Origin: Marinilabiliaceae bacterium
GTDB lineage: Bacteria; Bacteroidota; Bacteroidia; Bacteroidales; Marinilabiliaceae
NCBI GenBank assembly: GCA_016933045.1
Contig: JAFGBR010000035.1
Coordinates: 1-64,000, forward strand
DNA length: 64,000 bases
Direction of reading: 5' to 3'
The position numbers and the translations under genes are program-made. Shown here in pieces: positions 17,547 through 26,200 of the stretch (position 1 is the first letter of the stretch; each line of letters starts with the position of its first letter). Below the pieces are notes generated by a model. That model worked only from the letters and a program-made list of their open reading frames with translations, ran no database searches and was not told where the DNA came from.

Positions 17547-18761
17547 ATGCCACTTTTGTCTATTGTTATAGTTAATTATAATGTTAAATATTATTTAGAA
17601 GTTTGTTTGCTTTCGGTATTAAAAGCAACTGAAAATTTTGATGCTGAAATAATAGTTGTTGATAATAACTCGAATGATGGTTCTGTTGAGTATATACGCA
17701 AGTTATTTCCGAGTATCCTATTGATTGAAAATAGTGTTAATATTGGTTTTTCAGGAGCAAATAACATTGGCATTAGAAAGTCAGAAGGACAGTATGTGTT
17801 ATTGTTAAACCCAGATACAATTATTAGAGAAGATACATTGGAAAATTGTGTTGCATTTATGAATGTAACACCCGACTCAGGAGCCTTGGGTGTGTATATG
17901 ATTGATGGCTCAGGTTGTTATCTTCCCGAGTCAAAGCGTGGCCTGCCTACTCCCGTAGTGGCTTTTTATAAAGTTTTTGGTCTATCAAGGTTATTTTCAA
18001 AGTCAATACGTTTTAATAAATATTATATGGCGCATCTCGATAAGTATAAAAATAATCGGGTTGAAGTTTTATCGGGTGCTTTTATGATGTTGCAGCGACA
18101 AGTATTAAAAAAAGTTGGGTTGCTTGATGAAGATTATTTTATGTATGGTGAAGATATTGATTTGTCATACCGGATTATAAAAAGTGGTTACAGTAATTAC
18201 TATTTTTCCGGTACACGAATTATTCATTTTAAAGGAGAAAGCACAAAGAAAGGTAGTTTAAGTTATGTGTTAATATTTTACAAGGCAATGGAAATATTTG
18301 CACGAAAACATTTTACGTCACGTCAAAATAATATATATGGTTTTATTATAAAAACAGGTATTTTTAGTCGAGCAGTTTTTGCTGCCGGACAAAGGGTATT
18401 TTTAAAAATCGGTTTTCCGATATTTTATCTTTTCAGGTTATTTAAAAGAATTAATACGTATAAAAAAAAAATTACAATTTTGTTTGTTGGCGACAAATAT
18501 GAATTGTTGCGTTTTAAGAGTATTATTGGGGGAGATTTTAAAAATATTTATTACGAAAGAGAATTACCAATTGATGTAGCAGAGATAAAAGAAATAGTTA
18601 ATTTATATTCGATAAAAGAAATGGTAATATCCTTAAAATCAGTATCGTTTAACTTTGTTATTCAATTAACAGAAGCAATGTCGTTAAGTAAAATTAAAGT
18701 ATCTATACTTGTTCCTAACACCGATGTAATAATAGGAAGGATGAATAAAAACAAAACTTAA
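17547..18761 (+). CDS. Family 2 glycosyltransferase with extra C-terminal domain
   Basis: A GT2 (GT-A fold) glycosyltransferase similar to rhamnosyl- and other WbbL-type transferases. The start at ATG 17547 gives MPLLSIVIVNYNVKYYL; an upstream in-frame ATG at 17493 would add 18 unlikely residues. Motifs seen: VVDNNSNDGS, NIGFSGANNIGI, LLNPDT (metal/nucleotide site), LSGAFMML and DEDYFMYGEDIDLSYR (acceptor/base region). From about residue 308 a second region (ITILFVGDKYELLRF, then IKEMVISLKS and VSILVPNT) resembles the Rossmann-like N-terminal domain of polyprenyl-phosphate sugar transferases. That second assignment is weak. The sugar and acceptor are unknown; it presumably acts in cell-surface glycan synthesis. 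Confidence 0.85.
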   Translation: MPLLSIVIVNYNVKYYLEVCLLSVLKATENFDAEIIVVDNNSNDGSVEYIRKLFPSILLIENSVNIGFSGANNIGIRKSEGQYVLLLNPDTIIREDTLENCVAFMNVTPDSGALGVYMIDGSGCYLPESKRGLPTPVVAFYKVFGLSRLFSKSIRFNKYYMAHLDKYKNNRVEVLSGAFMMLQRQVLKKVGLLDEDYFMYGEDIDLSYRIIKSGYSNYYFSGTRIIHFKGESTKKGSLSYVLIFYKAMEIFARKHFTSRQNNIYGFIIKTGIFSRAVFAAGQRVFLKIGFPIFYLFRLFKRINTYKKKITILFVGDKYELLRFKSIIGGDFKNIYYERELPIDVAEIKEIVNLYSIKEMVISLKSVSFNFVIQLTEAMSLSKIKVSILVPNTDVIIGRMNKNKT

Positions 18762-18781
18762 GTTTAAAGTTTAGTAACTGG

Positions 18782-18813
18782 TTTGGGTGCTACCTCATTT
18801 TTTGATATTTTTA
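18782..18813 (+). promoter_or_regulatory. Promoter of the DUF1599-tpiA operon
   Basis: TTTG at 18782-18785, 20 bases, then TATTTTTA at 18806-18813. This matches the phylum consensus except for the last base of the -7 box. Start of transcription would fall near 18820, 12 bases before the ATG. Confidence 0.45.
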
Positions 18814-18831
18814 CGGCCTAAATAATTGAAT

Positions 18832-19398
18832 ATGTCGCAAAAAACTGATCAGCAATTTGAACACGTTGTAAGCGTTTGTCGTGAAATTTTTGAAAAGAAA
18901 ATGAAAGATTATGGAACTGCTTGGCGTATTTTGCGGTCGAGTTCAATGACAGATCAAATATTTATAAAGGCCAGACGTATTCGAAGTATTGAAATAAATG
19001 GAGTATCGAAAGTTGATGAGGGCATTCGAAGTGAATTTATAGGAATAATCAATTATGCAGCAATGGCTATAATACAATTAGAGTTGGGTCCGGCCGATCA
19101 GCCTGAGATGAATCCAGACGAAGCTCTTAAATTATATCTTGAAAAACTTCAGCAAGCCAAAAATTTAATGCTTAATAAAAATCATGATTATGGCGAAGCA
19201 TGGCGAAAAATGAGAGTTAGTTCTTTCACCGACCTTATTTTAATGAAACTTCATAGAACAAAACAAATTGAAGATAATCAAGGTCAAACTTTGATATCAG
19301 AGGGGGTTGATGCTAATTATTTAGATATGATAAATTATGCTGTGTTTGCTATGATAAAAATTGATTTTGAGTTATCAGACCATTCATTATTAACATAA
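18832..19398 (+). CDS. DUF1599 protein made of two tandem copies
   Basis: A 188-residue protein of the DUF1599 family (PF07659), conserved in Bacteroidota. Two similar halves are clear: KKMKDYGTAWRILRSSSMTD, then RRIRSIE and EFIGIINYAAMAII in the first, NKNHDYGEAWRKMRVSSFTD, RTKQIE and YLDMINYAVFAMI in the second. The shared DYGxAWR.(L/M)R.SS.TD pattern with conserved acidic and basic residues suggests a catalytic or ligand pocket, but the function is not known to me; members have been linked to nucleotide modification by sequence analysis. The start is ATG 18832 rather than TTG 18826. It leads an operon with the DoxX-like gene (15-base gap) and tpiA. Confidence 0.8.
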   Translation: MSQKTDQQFEHVVSVCREIFEKKMKDYGTAWRILRSSSMTDQIFIKARRIRSIEINGVSKVDEGIRSEFIGIINYAAMAIIQLELGPADQPEMNPDEALKLYLEKLQQAKNLMLNKNHDYGEAWRKMRVSSFTDLILMKLHRTKQIEDNQGQTLISEGVDANYLDMINYAVFAMIKIDFELSDHSLLT

Positions 19399-19413
19399 TT
19401 TAAACGTACGATT

Positions 19414-20631
19414 GTGAAACTTTTAAAAATTATTTCTCAGTTAATTATTGGAACTCTTTTTGTTTTTTCGGGTTTTGTAAAAGCCGTTGATCCCATTGGA
19501 GGTGCAATAAAACTTACTGATTATTTTATGGCAATGCACCTTGATTTTTTATCATCATTAGTATTGCCATTTTCAGTATTACTTGCTGCTGTTGAATTTT
19601 TAGTTGGTATTCATCTTATTTTAAGGTTACGATCGGAATTAACCAGTTGGTTGTTGTTGATTTTTTCGGTGTGTTTTACAGGGTTAACTTTGTATATAGC
19701 AATTGAAAATCCGGTTTCGGATTGCGGATGTTTTGGCGATGCATGGAAGTTGTCGAATTGGGCTACATTCTATAAGAATATTATTATGTTGCCATTTGTG
19801 TTTTTTATTTTCTGGTATCGACGAAAATATCATGTTCTAATAAGTCCTTTGCGATCAGTTTCTTTATCGGTATTATTTATACTTTTTATTGTCGGAGTAT
19901 CAGGTTATAGCTTAAAACATTTACCTATTGTTGATTTTAGACCATATTTTATTGGATCCAATATAATTGAAGGGATGACTATTCCCGAAGGAGCCGAACA
20001 GCCCGAATACGAAACTGTTTTTGTAATGGAGAAAGATGGCGTTCGTAAGGTGTTTGGTATTAATGATTATCCGTATAACGATTCAACATGGGTTTTTATC
20101 GAAAGTAAATCAACTATGATAAAAGAGGGTTATATTCCGCCTATGAATGATTTTTCATTAGAAACATTGGCGGGTGAGAATATTACTCAAGACCTTTTGC
20201 AATCAAATGAACCACTTTTTTTTGTTATAATTCCAAAATTTGATAAAGCCGATTTATCAAATTTCAAATCTGTTATTAATCTTTATTTTCAACAGCAAAA
20301 GTTAGGTCGTAAAATTTATATTGTAACATCATCATTGCCTGATGAGGTTTTTCGTTTCGATACAAAATATGGAATTGGTTTTGATTATCTTGTTGCCGAT
20401 GAAATTGTATTAAAAACAATGATTAGGAGTAATCCGGGGGTTATGTTAATTCAAAGTGGTACTGTTGTAGGTAAATGGAATTTGAATGATTTTAATGCAG
20501 AATTTATTGCAAAAGAACCATTGTCGGCATCAATAGCTCAAATGACAGGTATAAAAAATAATTTGAAATATCTTTTTTTAGGATTTTTATTGATAAGTGT
20601 AATTTTGATATTTTATAAAAAACTCAAATAA
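19414..20631 (+). CDS. BT_3928-type membrane protein (DoxX/MauE-like with thioredoxin-like tail)
   Basis: A 405-residue membrane protein. The first 165 residues hold about four transmembrane helices with DoxX/MauE features, including FSGFVKAVDP and the cysteine pair in SDCGCFGDAWKLSN. The extracytoplasmic part (about 240-370) has the look of a thioredoxin-like fold (PLFFVIIP, KIYIVTSS, NPGVMLIQSGTVVGKW) but I see no CXXC. A last helix lies near 380-400. The start is GTG at 19414, 15 bases after the preceding stop; MKLLKIISQLIIG is the expected N-terminus. The family sits with DUF1599 and tpiA in many relatives, which I recall but cannot check. A redox or envelope role is inference. Confidence 0.8.
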   Translation: MKLLKIISQLIIGTLFVFSGFVKAVDPIGGAIKLTDYFMAMHLDFLSSLVLPFSVLLAAVEFLVGIHLILRLRSELTSWLLLIFSVCFTGLTLYIAIENPVSDCGCFGDAWKLSNWATFYKNIIMLPFVFFIFWYRRKYHVLISPLRSVSLSVLFILFIVGVSGYSLKHLPIVDFRPYFIGSNIIEGMTIPEGAEQPEYETVFVMEKDGVRKVFGINDYPYNDSTWVFIESKSTMIKEGYIPPMNDFSLETLAGENITQDLLQSNEPLFFVIIPKFDKADLSNFKSVINLYFQQQKLGRKIYIVTSSLPDEVFRFDTKYGIGFDYLVADEIVLKTMIRSNPGVMLIQSGTVVGKWNLNDFNAEFIAKEPLSASIAQMTGIKNNLKYLFLGFLLISVILIFYKKLK

Positions 20632-20640
20632 TACGAACAA

Positions 20641-21396
20641 ATGAGAAAGAACATTGTTGCAGGAAACTGGAAAATGAACAAAACCCTTCAAGAGGGTATT
20701 GAATTGGCAAAAGAGGTTAATGCTTTGGTTGCCGGGGCAAGTCTTAAATGCGATATAGTATTGGGAACACCTTATGTGCATATTGTTGATGTTGTTAAAA
20801 GTGTTGATGGCAGTAAAATTGGTGTTGCTGCTCAAAATTGTGCAGATAAAGTATCTGGAGCATACACTGGTGAAGTATCAGCATCAATGATCAAATCGAC
20901 AGGTGCAAATTATGTGATATTAGGCCATTCGGAAAGACGAGCCTATTACGGTGAGACAAATGCTATTTTAAAAGAAAAAACAGATTTAGCTTTAGCAAAT
21001 GGGTTAACTCCAATTTTTTGTATTGGTGAAGTGTTGGACGAAAGAGAAGCCGGCAAACACTTTGATGTTGTAAAATCACAGATTCAGGAGGCTCTTTTTC
21101 ATCTTTCTGCACAGGATTTCGGAAAAATTGTACTTGCTTATGAGCCAGTTTGGGCTATTGGAACCGGAAAAACAGCTTCTCCTGAACAAGCACAAGAAAT
21201 TCATGCTTATATTCGTAAAACATTGGCCGATAAATATGGTGATTCAGTGGCAAATGATACTTCAATATTATATGGTGGTAGCTGTAACGCTGGTAATGCA
21301 AAAGAATTGTTTGCAAACCCCGATGTTGATGGAGGTTTAATTGGTGGAGCATCATTAAAAGCAGCCGATTTCTTCGCAATTATTTCGGCATTTTAA
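20641..21396 (+). CDS. tpiA: Triosephosphate isomerase
   Basis: Glycolytic TIM-barrel enzyme that interconverts dihydroxyacetone phosphate and glyceraldehyde 3-phosphate, 251 residues. All catalytic motifs are present: GNWKMN (Lys), GHSERR (His95 equivalent), [14 protein letters not shown] (catalytic Glu and flexible loop 6) and the phosphate loop YGGSCN plus GLIGGASL. It is the last gene of the DUF1599 operon, 9 bases after the membrane protein, and is followed by a terminator. It supplies the triose phosphates used by the transketolase reactions discussed for the right end of the window. Confidence 0.98.
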   Translation: MRKNIVAGNWKMNKTLQEGIELAKEVNALVAGASLKCDIVLGTPYVHIVDVVKSVDGSKIGVAAQNCADKVSGAYTGEVSASMIKSTGANYVILGHSERRAYYGETNAILKEKTDLALANGLTPIFCIGEVLDEREAGKHFDVVKSQIQEALFHLSAQDFGKIVLAYEPVWAIGTGKTASPEQAQEIHAYIRKTLADKYGDSVANDTSILYGGSCNAGNAKELFANPDVDGGLIGGASLKAADFFAIISAF

Positions 21397-21417
21397 TTAT
21401 TAATTTATTAAATAAAG

Positions 21418-21449
21418 AGGGCTGTTCTTATTTTGGATAGCCCTTTTTT
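21418..21449 (+). terminator. Terminator of tpiA operon
   Basis: AGGGCT (21418-21423) pairs with AGCCCT (21439-21444), with partial pairing extending into the loop, then a T-run. Confidence 0.8.
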
Positions 21450-21511
21450 GTTGCATTAAAATGAAGTATTGATATTTTGTGCAAAATTCATTCTTTTTAA
21501 CTAATTCATAA

Positions 21512-21542
21512 TTGTTGTCGTGTTTAAAATATTATACTTTTG
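21512..21542 (+). promoter_or_regulatory. Promoter of the acetate channel gene
   Basis: TTG at 21512-21514, a 20-base spacer and TACTTTTG at 21535-21542 match the phylum promoter. Transcription would start near 21549 and leave a leader of about 110 bases. That leader includes a possible 13-codon frame (21576-21617) starting MNHEQADIKQ. Confidence 0.55.
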
Positions 21543-21659
21543 CGGCCGATAAATAATTATAAAAAAAAATGAGCCATGAACCATGAACAAGCCGATATTA
21601 AGCAATACAATTTTTAGGGTGGGTTCTATCTGGCCAATAAAAATTTAAAAATTAAATAA

Positions 21660-22214
21660 ATGAAAAATGCAAATCCTGCAGTAGTTGGTTTAGCCGGATT
21701 CGGGTTAACAACTCTTTTACTTCAATTTCATAACCTTGGTTGGATTGGGCTCGGTCCGGTTGTTGCTATGGGCTTTATTTTTGGGGGCTTGGCTCAAATG
21801 ATAGCTGGTTTTGGAGAACAAAAAATGGGAAATAATTTCGGATATAGTGCATTTGTTGCGTATGGTGCTTTTTGGATTGGACTTGGTATAATTTGGATTA
21901 TTAACCATTTTCATATTTATGAATCTAATGGAACTGATGTTGGTTTTTATTTAGTTGCATGGACATTATATACAGCAATTATGTTTGTTGCATCGCTTAG
22001 GGTACATAAAGCTATGGTTATAACATTTGGTACGTTGTTGTTGGGTTTTATTCTTTTAGATTTGGCTCATTTTGGTTTTCCTTCTCTAACATTTTATGCT
22101 GCCATTGTATTAATTGTATGTGCAGGTGCAGCCTGGTATATGATGGCCGGTATTATTATTAACGATTTAGCAGGTAAAACAATACTTCCTTTTGGAAATA
22201 AGATTATTGATTAG
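21660..22214 (+). CDS. Acetate uptake transporter (AceTr, SatP/YaaH family)
   Basis: Six-helix inner-membrane succinate/acetate channel-transporter of 184 residues. It carries the family signature at the N-terminus (NPAVVGLAGFGLTT) and later AQMIAGFGEQKMGN and AFWIGLG. The start is ATG 21660, MKNANPAVV. It is transcribed alone: promoter and terminator are both visible. A carbon-source-dependent control would be expected but no specific operator is recognised. Confidence 0.92.
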   Translation: MKNANPAVVGLAGFGLTTLLLQFHNLGWIGLGPVVAMGFIFGGLAQMIAGFGEQKMGNNFGYSAFVAYGAFWIGLGIIWIINHFHIYESNGTDVGFYLVAWTLYTAIMFVASLRVHKAMVITFGTLLLGFILLDLAHFGFPSLTFYAAIVLIVCAGAAWYMMAGIIINDLAGKTILPFGNKIID

Positions 22215-22230
22215 TAATTAATCTAATATT

Positions 22231-22262
22231 AAAAAGGCTCATCAAATACGATGAGCCTTTTT
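22231..22262 (+). terminator. Terminator of the acetate channel gene
   Basis: AAAAAGGCTCATC and GATGAGCCTTTTT make a perfect 13-base stem with a 6-base loop. The T-run is part of the right arm, and the matching A-run would let it work in both directions. Confidence 0.93.
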
Positions 22263-22389
22263 AATATCGTATAAAAAGTCCTAATTTTGTTTTCTTTAGG
22301 TTTTTCTAAGGTAAAGTGATATACGAAAATTGCTTATTATTTTTTTATCTTGTATTATAAATATTGGTAAATAATTACGTAAATATAAA

Positions 22390-23232
22390 ATGATATATAA
22401 TAAAGTATCTGTGATAATTACTCCTTACTCAAAAGATGCATCAGATTTGTTAATTGCTTTGATGGGTGATATTGGTTATGATAGTTTTGAAGAAAATGAC
22501 TTCGGTTTTGATGGTTATATTGTTAGTAAGGACTTTAATAATGGATTGCTTAATAATATTACAATACCAATGCAAAATATTTCCTTTACCTATTCAGTTG
22601 AGGAGATTCCCGATCAAAACTGGAACGAAGTATGGGAAAAGAATTATTTTCAACCTATTATAATTGAAAATCAGTGTGTGGTTAGGGGGCCTTTTCATCC
22701 TAATTTTCCCGAAACACCTTATCAAATAGTTATTGAACCTAAAATGGCTTTTGGAACAGGTCATCATGAAACAACCGGTTTAATGATACGTTATATACTT
22801 GATACATCAGTAGAAAATAAACGTGTGTTAGATATGGGATGTGGAACTGGTATTTTAGGTATATTAGCTTCGATGCGTGGTGCAGTTCAGGTAATAGGTG
22901 TTGATATTGATCAATGGTCGTTTGAAAATACTGTTGAAAACTGTAATCTTAATTTTATTTCGAATATGAAAGCATACTGTGGCGATGCTTCCTTACTCGA
23001 TGAGATGGAACCTTTTGATTGTATCTTTGCTAACATAAATCGAAATATATTATTAAACGATATTTCATCGTATTCAAAAAAGTTATCGGCCAACGGTTTA
23101 TTATTTTTAAGTGGTTTTTATAACAATGATTTGGCAGTTATTAAAGATGAGGCCTCGAAAAATGGATTAAGCTATTTGTCGAAAAAAGAGGATAATAATT
23201 GGATTGCTGCTTTATTTATTAAGAGTTATTAA
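22390..23232 (+). CDS. prmA: Ribosomal protein L11 methyltransferase
   Basis: SAM-dependent enzyme that trimethylates ribosomal protein L11, 280 residues. The N-terminal L11-binding region ends near residue 110; EPKMAFGTGHHETTGLM, DMGCGTGILGI (motif I), GVDID (motif II) and FDCIFANINRNIL (motif IV, NIN) form the catalytic core. PrmA homologues in Bacteroidota usually have this shorter length. The next gene starts 16 bases after its stop and may be cotranscribed. Confidence 0.95.
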   Translation: MIYNKVSVIITPYSKDASDLLIALMGDIGYDSFEENDFGFDGYIVSKDFNNGLLNNITIPMQNISFTYSVEEIPDQNWNEVWEKNYFQPIIIENQCVVRGPFHPNFPETPYQIVIEPKMAFGTGHHETTGLMIRYILDTSVENKRVLDMGCGTGILGILASMRGAVQVIGVDIDQWSFENTVENCNLNFISNMKAYCGDASLLDEMEPFDCIFANINRNILLNDISSYSKKLSANGLLFLSGFYNNDLAVIKDEASKNGLSYLSKKEDNNWIAALFIKSY

Positions 23233-23248
23233 GAGAAAAATTGTTAAT

Positions 23249-26200
23249 ATGAATCGAATTATATTTGTCAGTTTACTACTATTCTTTGTTACTGTTAATA
23301 ATGTTTCTGCTCAAATTATTACTTTCAGTAAAAATCACGAAGAGTTTCTTGAGCAATTGAAGGATAGATTTGAGGCTACAGGCGATAAAAAAGATGCCAA
23401 AATATATATGGATCAATTCTATTTTTTTTGGGTGTCGCCTAGTTTAACTGATGAATATAAAAATTTGATTATAGATGACTTAAATTTATTGGTAAAAAAG
23501 AAGGCAGTTCCGTTTATTCATTACACAGCTTATATTGATGCTTTTCGCAGTTTTATTGTAAATGAGCACGATCCGTTAAGTTTTGCAGAGTGGCATAAGG
23601 ATTTGGAGTTGAAACTGAAGAGTAACAGGTATTCAATTCGAAAAATTAAAGATTTTCTTGTTGTTACTAAGGAACAGGTAAGCAGGGGTGTTATTTTTAT
23701 GACTCCGTCATTAACATGGACTGCTTCTACTAAATCATTCCGTTATAAATATGAGAACGATACATTAAAAGCTTTTTATGCGAATACTAAAATTGTTTGT
23801 TTTTCGCAGCGCGATAGTGTTGAAATAAAGGAAACAAGTGGTGTTTTTATTTATGAAGATGAGAAATGGATAGGCGAGTCAGGAAAAATTACATGGGATA
23901 GATCGGGCTTTACCACAGATATGGTTTATGCAACATTTGGCCGGTATACTCTTAAAATGGATAAGCCTTTCTTTAGAGTTGATAGTGTTACGTTTTATAA
24001 TAAAGATTTTTTTTCTTATCCTTTAACGGGTTTTATTGAGCACAAGGTTACTAATATACCGGAGCCAGAGAGAGCTGTTTATCCCAAATTTATTTCGTAT
24101 GAGCATCGCTTTAACATTGAAAATATTCATGAAAACATGAATTACGAAGGCGGTTTTTCGCAGTATGGTGCAAAATTTTTGGGTTCGGGATCAGAAGCAA
24201 ATCCTGCTGTAATAACAATATATCGGAATGATACTTTATTTGTAACTGCAAAATCGATGTATTTTTCACTTAAAAGCGATCAGATAACGAGTAATGATAC
24301 CGAAATAAAAATTCATTTAGACTCTGCGTTTATTTACCATCCTGGATTGGTTATGAGGTTTTTGACTGAACCTAATGAGCTTCATTTGATTAGAACAGGT
24401 GAAGGAATTGCTAAGAGTCCCTATTTTGATACATATCATAATGTAAGTATGGATGTTGAGTTAATTCGTTGGCAACGTGATACCAGCATTATTGATTTGC
24501 GTATGTTGAGTGGTGCAGCCGAAAATTATGCATTTTTTGAATCGCTTAGTTATTATCGTGAAAGCTTTTATAACGAATTACAGGGAATGGATGCTATGCA
24601 TCCTTTGCAAGGATTGAAAAATTGCTCGAAGTATTTTCGTGGTCAACCTTTTACAGTTAAAGATTATTCAGAATATTTAAGAATGCCCGAAAATCAGGTT
24701 AGGCAAACCGTTATGAATTTGTCGTTTTATGGTTTTATTGGTTATAATATTAACACCGATCAAATTGAAATACGCGACCGTCTTAACGATTACCTTGCAT
24801 TTCGATTGGGGCAAAAAGATTATGATGTAATTCGCTTTAACTCAACTACTCCCGGTAGTCAGCCAAATGCTCAGCTCGATTTGATTAATTATGATTTGCG
24901 GTTGAACGGTGTTTCAACAGTTTCAATTTGCGATCATCAAAATGTTGTTTTTTTTCCTCGTAATGAACGGGTTTTATTAAAACAAAATCGAAATTTTTCG
25001 TTCGATGGTATTATAAATGCAGGTATGTTAAATCTTTTTGGCGACGGATTTAAGTTTTCGTATGACCAGTTTAATATCGATATAAAAACTATTGATTCTA
25101 TGAGGATGCAAGTGCAAACCGGTGAACTTGATTATTTCGGAAAACCCAAAATGGTGTACGTTAATAATACTATCGCTCAATTGTCGGGATATCTTCAAAT
25201 TGATGAGCCTAATAATAAATCGGGTAATAAAACAAACCCTCAATATCCTATCTTAACAAGTAATAAGGAGTCATTTGTTTATTACGATCATCCATCAATT
25301 CAAGGAGGTGCATATAAAAAGGAGAGTTTCTTTTTTACTTTAGATACCTTTCAATTAGATAGTATTAGTGCTCTTACCAAAAAGAATTTTGATTTTAATG
25401 GAAAGTTTACTTCTGGTATTTTTCCACCATTTAGAGATCAGTTAACCGTACGCGATGATTTTTCCTTAGGATTTAGAAGACAAACATCCCCTCAGGGATT
25501 TCCGATTTATGGTGATAAAGCAATGTTTACAAATACTATTGATCTGAGTAATAGAGGATTGAGTGGTGATGGTGTTTTGAATTATTTAAAATCTACTAGT
25601 TTCTCGGAGAATTTTATGTTTTTGCCAGATCGTGTTACAGCTCAGGTTCACCAGTTTACTCTTGAAAAAACTACCGAAGGTGTTGTTTATCCTGATGTTA
25701 AGGCTAAATTCATAAAAATAGATTATGTTCCTTATGAAGATGTTTTTATTGCTAAAAACCAGGAAGATAATTTTACAATGTATAATGAAGAAGCGCAGTT
25801 GTCGGGCGAGTTAAAACTTGAACCAACGGGATTAACCGGTAAAGGTAAATTCTTTATGCTTCATGGTAGTTTGGTTTCTCCGGCATATTCGTTTGCCGAT
25901 CATTCACTGGTGGCTGATTCGTCAGACTTTAATTTGACTGGAACTCAGGTTGAAGGTGTATCATTTTCAACAACAAACCTTATTTCTAACGTTGATTTTG
26001 AAACACGTATGGGAACTTTTGTTTCGAAAGGTGGTGGTAGTAAAGTTGAGTTTACCGATAATAGGTACATATCATTTATTAACCAGTTTTCGTGGGATAT
26101 GGATAAAAACTATATCTATATGGGAGCAAAGGGAGCAAAAGGAAACCGTTTTGTTTCAGTTCACCGTCGGCAAGATTCGCTAGACTTTTATGCACCACTT

